Origin: Deltaproteobacteria bacterium ADurb.Bin026
GTDB taxonomy: Bacteria; Desulfobacterota; Syntrophorhabdia; Syntrophorhabdales; Syntrophorhabdaceae
Assembly: GCA_002071245.1 (NCBI GenBank)
Contig: MWEV01000305.1
Location: forward strand, 1-14,629
Reading direction: 5' to 3'
DNA: 14,629 bases
Positions 7,631 through 13,813 of this stretch are shown here, piece after piece (position 1 is the first letter of the stretch; each line of letters opens with the position of its first letter). The notes beneath the pieces were generated by a model that was not told the DNA's origin, did not search any database, and worked only from the letters and a program-made list of their open reading frames with translations. Made by a program: the position numbers and the translations under genes.

Positions 7631-8664
7631 AAATATTAATTCTCGGTGTAAATGGTTTTATTGGTAATGCCCTTGCCGCAAGGATCTTGAGAGATACAGA
7701 CTGGGAAGTGTTTGGCATGGACATAAGGGAGGACAAGCTCGACCTATGTCAGGGCAACACAAGATTTCATTTTGTGGAGGGTGATATATCCATCAACAGG
7801 GAATGGATTGAATATCATGTGAAAAAGTGTGATGTCGTAATGCCGCTTGTCGCCATTGCAACGCCTGCAACATATGTCAGGGAGCCATTAAGGGTGTTCA
7901 ACCTTGATTTCGAGGAGAATCTAAACATTGTAAGATTGTGTGTGAAATACGGCAAGAGGCTTCTTTTCCCGTCCACATCTGAGGTGTACGGTATGTGCAC
8001 AGATAAGGAATTTAATGAGGATGAAAGTAATCTGGTTTTAGGGCCTATAAGGATGCAGAGATGGATATATAGCGCATCAAAACAACTCCTCGACAGGGTC
8101 ATATGGGCATATGGATTTCAGAAAAACCTCAAATTTACGCTGTTTCGGCCGTTTAACTGGATAGGACCCAAGCTTGACGAGCTTACCTCTGACCCTGAAA
8201 AGGAAGGAAGTTCAAGAGTCGTTACGCAGTTTATAAGCAGTCTTTTTCTCGGTGAACCTATTCGCCTTGTCGACGGAGGGCTTCAACGCAGATGTTTTAC
8301 ATATATTGATGATGGCATTGATTGCCTGATAAAAATTATTGAAAACAAGGATGGAAGGTTAAATGGAGAAATCTTTAATATCGGAAATCCCAATAACGAG
8401 GCTACGATAAAAGATCTTGCCTATAAATTAAAGGCATTGTTTGTGGAGCATTCTTCAGCGAAAAACCTAAACAGATCCTCTGAGATTATAGAAGTCTATT
8501 CAAAGGAATTCTATGGCGAGGGTTATCAGGATATTAACTTTAGGGTGCCATCCGTAAAAAAGGCAAAAGACTTAATAGGGTGGGAGCCCAAGGTTGACCT
8601 TGACACGGCATTGAAGAAGACCCTCGCATACTACTTTGATTCAAACCCAAAGCCTGAATGTTGA
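7627..8664 (+). CDS. UDP-glucuronate 4-oxidative decarboxylase (ArnA C-terminal half, stand-alone)
   Basis: This NAD-dependent short-chain dehydrogenase oxidises and decarboxylates UDP-glucuronic acid to UDP-4-keto-pentose, the first step toward Ara4N. It has 345 residues. The Rossmann motif GVNGFIG is at 7-13; Ser118-Glu119 in PSTSEVYGMC, and Tyr148 and Lys152 in WIYSASKQLLDR, form the active site. Arg222 in GGLQRRCF matches E. coli ArnA Arg619. FRPFNWIGP and GEIFNIGNP are also shared with ArnA. These residues, the Ser-Glu pair and Arg above all, separate it from UDP-xylose synthase and plain epimerases. The start is TTG at 7627 with AGGAGG six bases upstream. Its product needs the ArnB aminotransferase, for which no gene is present in this window. 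Confidence 0.92.
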   Translation: MKILILGVNGFIGNALAARILRDTDWEVFGMDIREDKLDLCQGNTRFHFVEGDISINREWIEYHVKKCDVVMPLVAIATPATYVREPLRVFNLDFEENLNIVRLCVKYGKRLLFPSTSEVYGMCTDKEFNEDESNLVLGPIRMQRWIYSASKQLLDRVIWAYGFQKNLKFTLFRPFNWIGPKLDELTSDPEKEGSSRVVTQFISSLFLGEPIRLVDGGLQRRCFTYIDDGIDCLIKIIENKDGRLNGEIFNIGNPNNEATIKDLAYKLKALFVEHSSAKNLNRSSEIIEVYSKEFYGEGYQDINFRVPSVKKAKDLIGWEPKVDLDTALKKTLAYYFDSNPKPEC

Positions 8665-9574
8665 GTCAGGAGGGGATATCTTTAATAAAACCATAGGTAT
8701 AAAGGTCGATGTTGATACATCGGAGGGCATGAAACATGGCGTTCCGGTGTTGCTCGCACTTTTCAAAAAACATCACATAAAGGCAAGTTTTTTTGTGCCT
8801 ATGGGCAAAGACCATACAGGACGAACGGTCAAAAGGGTATTTACGAGAAAGGGTTTTCTCAAAAAGGCTGGCAGGGTTGGGGTTATCAGTACATACGGGA
8901 TAAAGACGCTTTTGTATGGCATAGTCTTGCCAGGACCCGAGATAGCAAAGGAAAACCGGACGATTATTAAGGATATAACTGATGAAGGGCATGAATTGGG
9001 CATTCATGGTTATGACCATGTATACTGGCATGACCACATAAAACATATCTCTGCACAAAAAACAGAAGAAATATTGCATAAATCTGTTAATACATTCAAG
9101 GAATTGCTCAGCGAGAACCCAAAATCATTTGCTGCGCCTGGATGGATGGTCAACGCGTATGCCTTGAGGTTTTTTGAGAATAACGGTTTTATATATACGA
9201 GCAATGCGAGGGGGCATTCACCATTTTACCCTTCATTTGAAGGTGAGGAATTTCATATACTTGAATTGCCTTCCACCCTTCCTACGCTTGACGAGGTTGT
9301 GGGTGTTGCAGGCACTGACCGTGCAACATTAACCAGATACTTTCTTGATGCACTAAAGGATGGTTTGAATATCATGACAGTCCATACAGAGCTTGAAGGA
9401 AACCGTTGGGCAGGTTTTCTCGATGGCTTCCTCAGGGAAACGCTCAAATCCGGATACACATATAATAGGCTTATCGAGATTGCTGAAGAATGTAAGGCCT
9501 TGCCAGTAGAGACATGTGAAATGCGTTTCGGATATGTTGATGGAAGGGCAGGTGAAGTGAGTTTACAAAAATAG
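8636..9574 (+). CDS. arnD: ArnD-type deformylase (4-deoxy-4-formamido-L-arabinose-phosphoundecaprenol deformylase)
   Basis: ArnD removes the formyl group from the undecaprenyl-linked sugar, making the transfer irreversible, before flipping to the periplasm. It belongs to the NodB/polysaccharide deacetylase fold. In the 312-residue reading the metal and base aspartates are Asp25 and Asp27 in IKVDVDT; His124 and His128 sit in LGIHGYDH; and His250 in TVHTELEG is the later catalytic His. LPSTLPTLDEV and the long insert before His124 resemble ArnD rather than generic deacetylases. The start is unsettled: TTG at 8636 overlaps the decarboxylase by 29 bases with no good ribosome site and gives about 19 extra residues, while AGGAGGGG at 8668 points to an ATC at 8678. 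No other Ara4N gene follows; a promoter for dodecin comes next. Confidence 0.88.
   Translation: MIQTQSLNVESGGDIFNKTIGIKVDVDTSEGMKHGVPVLLALFKKHHIKASFFVPMGKDHTGRTVKRVFTRKGFLKKAGRVGVISTYGIKTLLYGIVLPGPEIAKENRTIIKDITDEGHELGIHGYDHVYWHDHIKHISAQKTEEILHKSVNTFKELLSENPKSFAAPGWMVNAYALRFFENNGFIYTSNARGHSPFYPSFEGEEFHILELPSTLPTLDEVVGVAGTDRATLTRYFLDALKDGLNIMTVHTELEGNRWAGFLDGFLRETLKSGYTYNRLIEIAEECKALPVETCEMRFGYVDGRAGEVSLQK
8668..8675 (+). promoter_or_regulatory. Strong Shine-Dalgarno-like site near the arnD start
   Basis: AGGAGGGG directly after the decarboxylase stop. No ATG, GTG or TTG lies at a suitable distance downstream in the arnD frame; an ATC at 8678 is the closest possible start. It may be the real ribosome site of arnD or only coding sequence if arnD starts at the TTG at 8636. 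Confidence 0.45.
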
Positions 9575-9583
9575 TGAAGTGTT

Positions 9584-9599
9584 AAGGCGAACCTTTTTT
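9584..9599 (+). terminator. Weak candidate terminator after the arn-type operon
   Basis: AAGG-CGAA-CCTT followed by a run of T: a 4 bp stem with a tetraloop, ten bases after the arnD stop. The stem is short, so it may be inefficient, but its position at the operon end fits. Confidence 0.3.
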
Positions 9600-9641
9600 A
9601 AATAACTTTTCGCAAAAGAATAATCATACAAGATTAATCCC

Positions 9642-9669
9642 TTGACATATTGCCTGACTGTGCTATTAA
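9642..9669 (+). promoter_or_regulatory. Putative sigma70-type promoter of dodecin
   Basis: A perfect TTGACA (9642-9647), 16 bases, then TATTAA (9664-9669), four of six consensus bases. Transcription would start near 9676, about 30 bases before the dodecin ATG. This suggests the dodecin gene is expressed independently of the arn-type operon. Confidence 0.5.
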
Positions 9670-9707
9670 ACCATTATATATAAAATAACAATTTAAAGGA
9701 GGGTGCT

Positions 9708-9920
9708 ATGCCGGGAAGCGTTTATAAAATCATCGAGATCGTTGGAACAAGTCCGAAGTCATGGGAGGATGCTGCAAAAATTGCAGTGGAAACAGCAGCA
9801 AAATCACTTGAGGATTTGCGTGTAGCTGAGGTGGTAAAACAAGATTTAACTATGGAAAACGGCAAAGTGACATCATATCGGGTGCGTCTGAATATTTCAT
9901 TCAAATACCATGCTGAGTAA
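9708..9920 (+). CDS. Dodecin family protein, variant without the flavin-stacking Trp
   Basis: Dodecins are small beta-alpha-beta-beta proteins that form hollow 12-mers; many bind and store flavins. The 70 residues have the family pattern: a first strand VYKIIEIVGTS (5-15), a helix SWEDAAKIAVETAAKSL (18-34), then two strands ending SFKY. The canonical flavin-binding dodecins have Trp in a D-W-F-E-V stretch of strand 2; here the same place reads R38-V39-A40-E41-V42, so the aromatic sandwich is missing. As I recall, the mycobacterial calcium-dodecin type looks similar. The ligand is therefore uncertain. The start ATG at 9708 has AAAGGAGG five bases upstream. It has its own promoter and converges with groEL on a shared terminator. 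Confidence 0.9.
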   Translation: MPGSVYKIIEIVGTSPKSWEDAAKIAVETAAKSLEDLRVAEVVKQDLTMENGKVTSYRVRLNISFKYHAE

Positions 9921-9946
9921 GACTGTAAAATCAGGCATTGGTTTTT

Positions 9947-9978
9947 AAAAAAAGGGGGACATTCCGTCCCCCTTTTTT
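9947..9978. terminator. Bidirectional rho-independent terminator between dodecin and groEL
   Basis: A perfect stem GGGGGAC (9954-9960) / GTCCCCC (9966-9972) with the loop ATTCC, flanked by seven A on the left and six T on the right. Both strands therefore read as GC stem plus U tract. It serves the dodecin gene on plus and groESL on minus; the groEL stop is 12 bases away. Confidence 0.93.
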
Positions 9979-9989
9979 AACGGTCTATT

Positions 9990-11627
9990 TTAGTACATCC
10001 CGTCCATTCCGCCCATTCCGCCTGGAGGCATCATTGGCATCTGACCTTTTTCTTTTGGCTTTTCAGCAATCATGCAATCTGTCGTGAGCAACAAACCTGC
10101 AACTGATGATGCGTTCTGCAGTGCAGTTCTCGCAACCTTTGTCGGATCAATGATGCCGGCTGCCATCATATCTTCTATGTATATCTCTTTGGCCGCGTCA
10201 AAGCCAAAGTTGCCTTTGTTGTTCTTTACCTTGTCTATGACGATCGAGCCATCGAAACCTGCATTGTTTGCTATCCATCTGAGGGGTTCTTCGAGTATCT
10301 TCTTGACGATATTCACGCCGAACTGACGCTCTCCCTCAAGCGTAATCTCTTCAAGCTTTTCGAGGCATCTCAGGAAAGCAACTCCGCCACCAGGAATGAT
10401 TCCTTCTTCAACTGCTGCTTTAGTTGCATTAAGTGAATCCTCAACACGTGCCTTTTTCTCTTTCATTTCTGTTTCAGTTGCAGCGCCTACATTGATTACA
10501 GCAACACCACCAACGAGTTTTGCGAGTCTTTCCTGGAGTTTCTCTCTATCATAATCAGACGTTGTCTCTTCAATCTGTGTTCTTATCTGTTTTACCCTTC
10601 CTTCAATCTCTTTTCTGTCGCCAGCTCCGTCAACGATTGTTGTGTTGTCCTTGTCTATGACAATACGCTTTGCTGAGCCAAGGTCTTTGATGGATGTGCT
10701 TTCCAGCTTGATGCCGAGTTCTTCGGATATCATCTGACCGCCTGTGAGGATTGCGATATCTTCGAGCATTGCCTTTCTTCTATCACCGAAACCAGGTGCC
10801 TTTACTGCGGCAATCTTCAATGTGCCTCTGAGCTTGTTCACAACGAGTGTTGCAAGTGCTTCTCCTTCCACATCTTCTGCTATGATTAACAGGGCCTTGC
10901 CCATCTTTGCAACCTGCTCGAGTATTGGCAGAAGGTCTTTCATGCTGCTTATCTTTTTCTCGTAAATAAGTATGAACGGTTCGTCGAGAGCGGTTTCCAT
11001 TTTCTCCGGGTTTGTTACAAAATATGGAGAGATGTATCCTTTGTCGAACTGCATGCCTTCAACGATATCGAGTGTTGTTTCCATACTTTTTGCTTCTTCA
11101 ACGGTGATGACGCCTTCTTTGCCTACCTTGCTCATTGCGTCTGCAATGATGTTTCCAATGGTTTCATCGTTGTTGGCTGATATCGTTCCTACCTGTGCAA
11201 TTTCTTTCTGGTCCTGGGTTGGTTTTGAGAGTTTTTTCAATTCTGAAACGACTACCTCTACCGCCTTATCAATACCTTTTTTTAATTCCATTGGGCTGTG
11301 GCCTGCCGCGACGAGCTTTATACCTTCTCTGTAGATTGCCTGTGCAAGTACTGTAGCGGTTGTAGTGCCGTCACCAGCAACATCACTTGTTTTACTTGCG
11401 ACTTCTCTCACCATCTGTGCGCCCATATTTTCGAATTTGTCTTCCAGTTCAATCTCTTTCGCTACTGTAACACCATCTTTAGTCATGGTCGGTGAACCAA
11501 ACGATTTTTCTATAATTACATTTCTGCCTTTTGGCCCAAGGGTTATCCTCACCGCATCGGAAAGTGTATTAACACCTTTTAAAAGCGATTCTCTTACAGC
11601 CTGATCGTACTTTATTTCTTTAGCCAT
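9990..11627 (-). CDS. groL: Chaperonin GroEL (Hsp60, 60 kDa subunit)
   Basis: GroEL forms the double-ring cytosolic chamber in which proteins fold, using ATP and the GroES lid. From the preferred start there are 545 residues, normal for the family. The ATP-binding signatures GPKGRNV (31-37) and GDGTTT (85-90) are present. The C-terminal tail is the usual flexible Gly/Met repeat (GGMGGMDGMY). A longer reading from 11657 would add MKIKKGGYIS, but that start lies within groES; the ATG at 11627 follows AGGAGG at 11643-11638 by ten bases and gives the standard MAKEIKYD start. It lies 19 bases after groES and ends just before the bidirectional terminator. The sequence shows no missing key residue. 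Confidence 0.98.
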   Translation of the reverse strand: MAKEIKYDQAVRESLLKGVNTLSDAVRITLGPKGRNVIIEKSFGSPTMTKDGVTVAKEIELEDKFENMGAQMVREVASKTSDVAGDGTTTATVLAQAIYREGIKLVAAGHSPMELKKGIDKAVEVVVSELKKLSKPTQDQKEIAQVGTISANNDETIGNIIADAMSKVGKEGVITVEEAKSMETTLDIVEGMQFDKGYISPYFVTNPEKMETALDEPFILIYEKKISSMKDLLPILEQVAKMGKALLIIAEDVEGEALATLVVNKLRGTLKIAAVKAPGFGDRRKAMLEDIAILTGGQMISEELGIKLESTSIKDLGSAKRIVIDKDNTTIVDGAGDRKEIEGRVKQIRTQIEETTSDYDREKLQERLAKLVGGVAVINVGAATETEMKEKKARVEDSLNATKAAVEEGIIPGGGVAFLRCLEKLEEITLEGERQFGVNIVKKILEEPLRWIANNAGFDGSIVIDKVKNNKGNFGFDAAKEIYIEDMMAAGIIDPTKVARTALQNASSVAGLLLTTDCMIAEKPKEKGQMPMMPPGGMGGMDGMY

Positions 11628-11646
11628 ACTAATATATCCTCCTTTC

Positions 11647-11937
11647 TTAATCTTCAACTATACCGAGGACATCATCTTCTCTTAAAATAAGATGTTCCTC
11701 ACCATCAACCTTGATCTCTGTTCCCGAGTATTTGCCGAAGAGAATCTTGTCTCCAACTTTTACGGTCAGGGGAGACTTTGTTCCATTTTCAAGCACTTTG
11801 CCGTCGCCTACTGCAACAACTTTGCCTTCCTGTGGCTTCTCTTTTGCTGCATCGGGGATAATAATCCCGCCCTTTGTTTTTTCTTCCTCTTCAATGCGTT
11901 TAACGAGGATCCTGTCTTGTAACGGTTTAATCTTCAT
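11647..11937 (-). CDS. groES: Co-chaperonin GroES (10 kDa subunit)
   Basis: GroES is the heptameric lid of GroEL. The 96 residues are full length, with the start signature MKIKPLQDRILVKR. The mobile loop that binds GroEL is at about 17-30 and contains GGIII (23-27). The ATG at 11937 has AAAGGAGTG seven bases upstream. It is the first gene of a two-gene operon with groEL, 19 bases apart. The upstream region carries a strong promoter and a CIRCE-like inverted repeat, so HrcA repression with heat induction is likely (inference). Confidence 0.97.
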   Translation of the reverse strand: MKIKPLQDRILVKRIEEEEKTKGGIIIPDAAKEKPQEGKVVAVGDGKVLENGTKSPLTVKVGDKILFGKYSGTEIKVDGEEHLILREDDVLGIVED

Positions 11938-11967
11938 TATGTCACACTCCTTTCATATAAATTTTTG

Positions 11968-11994
11968 TTGGCAATTACCTTGAATGGTTGCTAA
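11968..11994. promoter_or_regulatory. Degenerate CIRCE-like operator (HrcA site candidate) of groESL
   Basis: A 9-N9-9 inverted repeat, read on minus as TTAGCAACC-N9-AATTGCCAA. The CIRCE consensus is TTAGCACTC-N9-GAGTGCTAA; 13 of 18 arm bases agree, including TTAGCA in one arm. The two arms match each other imperfectly (6 of 9 pairs). It lies at the predicted transcription start, where CIRCE normally sits in groES promoters. Confidence 0.6.
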
Positions 11995-11997
11995 AAT

Positions 11998-12026
11998 AGT
12001 ATAAGAATGTTGGTTTATTTTGTCAA
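11998..12026 (-). promoter_or_regulatory. Sigma70-type promoter of groESL
   Basis: On minus, TTGACA (12026-12021), exactly 17 bases, then TATACT (12003-11998): 6/6 and 5/6 consensus matches. Transcription should start near 11991, within the CIRCE-like repeat, about 54 bases before the groES ATG. A vegetative promoter overlapped by a repressor site is the classic HrcA arrangement, not sigma32 control. Confidence 0.8.
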
Positions 12027-12033
12027 TACTGGC

Positions 12034-12051
12034 TTGTTAAATTTTTAACAA
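12034..12051. repeat. AT-rich palindrome just upstream of the groESL promoter
   Basis: TTGTTAAA-TT-TTTAACAA, a perfect 8 bp inverted repeat with a 2-base centre, spanning the stop codon of the unknown gene. It lies eight bases upstream of the groES -35 box. It could be a weak hairpin or a binding site; it lacks GC pairs and a U tract that would make a convincing terminator. Confidence 0.4.
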
Positions 12052-12816
12052 CAAATTTATGCCTTCTTGGTACCACTTTGAAAACAACATATTTTCCTTT
12101 TGACATTCCTCTTTTTTATCTTGGATAGAAGAGAAAACCTGATTTTTGTCGAGGATTATGTCGAATTCATGTTCTGCTTGGTAACAAAGTCTATCTACCA
12201 TGCTTTGTAATATTTTATCTTTATCTTCTTTGCAAAGCCACGTAGACCACCATTTATCGAATGTGTTTCTGATTGTTTTCACATGCTTGTCATAGTAACC
12301 CGTAAAAGAAGGAAGCCATTCCTTTATGTTTTCTTTTGATTCATAAAAGATGTCATCAACAAATGGGTAATGCTCGATTATATGCATTTCTATCATGATC
12401 TTCTTGATGAACCCTTCAATAATGCTTGTTGCGCCGTGTTTTTTTGAATAAACTTTACCTTTCAGGGAATTCCAAACCTCGATTACAGGGTATGCTTCCA
12501 TGTTCTTCTCTGAATAATTGATGGTTTCAAGACTTTCGATCGACTGTTTCGTTTTTTTGGGAAATCCATACATGAGTAATCCGAGTAAGTCTGATACCAC
12601 GTGGTACAGAAGTGACCTGTTGTTGGGTCTTTTTAGTGGAAACATGTAACATATGAATTCGTTCAGTTCAAGCGCTTCAACGAGATGGTCTTTTTTTGGA
12701 TGTTTCTGTGAATATTTGATGGCATCGATTGCAAGTGTAAGCGTTGCCATCGATAGAAGTTCTTTGTCACCCTTGGTTGTTTCATAAACGTCAAGAATAT
12801 GTCTTCTTGGGAGCAT
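12037..12816 (-). CDS. Hypothetical protein, translationally coupled to dnaJ
   Basis: I do not recognise this 259-residue protein. It has no signal peptide or membrane helix, is rich in Lys, Glu and Ile, and looks mostly alpha-helical and cytosolic. It has several aromatic- and His-containing stretches (for example residues around FICYMFPLKRP and MHIIEHYPFVDD) and Trp pairs in KWWSTWLC. No catalytic or nucleotide-binding motif is evident. The ATG at 12816 overlaps the last base of the dnaJ stop as TAATG, with GAGGG seven bases upstream in the end of dnaJ. Its reading frame is long, fully open and overlaps no other credible gene. The position between dnaJ and groESL suggests, but does not show, a role in protein quality control. 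Confidence 0.7.
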   Translation of the reverse strand: MLPRRHILDVYETTKGDKELLSMATLTLAIDAIKYSQKHPKKDHLVEALELNEFICYMFPLKRPNNRSLLYHVVSDLLGLLMYGFPKKTKQSIESLETINYSEKNMEAYPVIEVWNSLKGKVYSKKHGATSIIEGFIKKIMIEMHIIEHYPFVDDIFYESKENIKEWLPSFTGYYDKHVKTIRNTFDKWWSTWLCKEDKDKILQSMVDRLCYQAEHEFDIILDKNQVFSSIQDKKEECQKENMLFSKWYQEGINLLLKI

Positions 12817-13748
12817 TATATACCCTCTCTTTTAAGTTCCTCAAGGAGTGTCTTTTGCCTGTCTGTCAGGCGCTTTGGAATGTCGATTATGACCTCTACG
12901 TACTGGTCGCCGTTTATACCTTTGTTGGTATCAGGAACGCCAAGCCCCTTCAATCTCACCTTCCCATGACTTTTGATACCTGGCGGTATTGTAACCCTTT
13001 TTGGACCTTCAATGGAAGGTACTTCAACGACTGTTCCAAGCAGGGCTTCAGTGACCTTTATCTCTTTGGTTACATAAAGGTCACTGCCGACACGCTTGAA
13101 GAAAGGATGCTCGCCAACCTTTATTGTAATATAAAGGTCTCCGGTTCTTCCTGACCTCATATCTTTATTGCCCTTGCCGCTTAGTCTCAGTTTTTTGCCT
13201 GACGAAATGCCCTTAGGAATCTTAACGTTTACTTCTTCGGTGCCTGTGTGTGTGGTAAAGGTGATTCTCTTCTCTCCTCCACGTATTGCATCCATAAATG
13301 GGATTTCCAGTTCATAGTTCAGATCCAAATCCCTTTCTGGCTGTCGCTCTCTTGTAATGTAATCACCAAAATCCCAGGACTGGGCTCTCTGTCTCCCGCT
13401 TTGTCTGCCAGCCTGTTTACCGAAGATCATGCTGAACACGTCGCCTCCGCCAAATCCGAGATCCTTGAAAAGGTCTCCCATATTGAAACCTCTGAAGATG
13501 TCCTCCTGGGAGTATTTCTGCTGGAACCCGCCCATGCCAAATGTATCGTACTGCTTTCTCTTTTCCTGGTCACTAAGGACTGCATATGCCTCATTAATCT
13601 GTTTGAATCTTTCTTCCGATTCTTTATTTCCAGGGTTTCTGTCAGGATGGTATTTCATTGCAAGTTTACGGTATGCCTTTTTAATGTCCTCTTCTGATGC
13701 TGTTTTTGAAACCCCGAGTGTTTCATAATAATCCTGTTTTGATGCCAT
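12816..13748 (-). CDS. DnaJ/CbpA-type J-domain co-chaperone without zinc finger
   Basis: A class II (type B) Hsp40 that stimulates the ATPase of DnaK and delivers substrates. From the preferred start it has 310 residues. The J domain is at about 6-70, with the essential HPD at 34-36. A Gly/Phe-rich segment follows (about 70-105, with GMGGF and LGFGGGD), and then the two beta-barrel substrate domains of the DnaJ C-terminal region. No CxxCxGxG repeats occur, so this is not canonical DnaJ and is closer to CbpA. An ATG at 13796 would add 16 residues but has no ribosome site; the ATG at 13748 follows GGCGGTGG and gives the family start MASKQDYYETLGV. It lies 65 bases after the DUF89 gene and overlaps the next gene by one base. 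Confidence 0.95.
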   Translation of the reverse strand: MASKQDYYETLGVSKTASEEDIKKAYRKLAMKYHPDRNPGNKESEERFKQINEAYAVLSDQEKRKQYDTFGMGGFQQKYSQEDIFRGFNMGDLFKDLGFGGGDVFSMIFGKQAGRQSGRQRAQSWDFGDYITRERQPERDLDLNYELEIPFMDAIRGGEKRITFTTHTGTEEVNVKIPKGISSGKKLRLSGKGNKDMRSGRTGDLYITIKVGEHPFFKRVGSDLYVTKEIKVTEALLGTVVEVPSIEGPKRVTIPPGIKSHGKVRLKGLGVPDTNKGINGDQYVEVIIDIPKRLTDRQKTLLEELKREGI

Positions 13749-13813
13749 TTTTTCCACCGCCTTTTTTTGTGTATTAATAGCAATTGTAAAATACATTTGT
13801 AATATTGATCAGT

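Noticed and set aside
9606..9618. CTTTT-CGC-AAAAG inverted repeat after arnD
   Set aside because: Only five mostly A:T pairs with a three-base loop and no T run; too weak to call a terminator or operator.
11628..11657. Ten-residue N-terminal extension of GroEL
   Set aside because: The start lies inside groES and the AGGAGG at 11638-11643 is placed for the standard start at 11627.
12744..13154. Plus-strand open frame of 136 codons opposite dnaJ
   Set aside because: Antisense to the DnaJ C-terminal domain and the coupled gene; Cys-rich random composition.
13749..13796. Sixteen-residue N-terminal extension of the DnaJ protein
   Set aside because: No ribosome site upstream and the extension is not part of the J domain; the ATG at 13748 has a purine-rich site and the normal family start.
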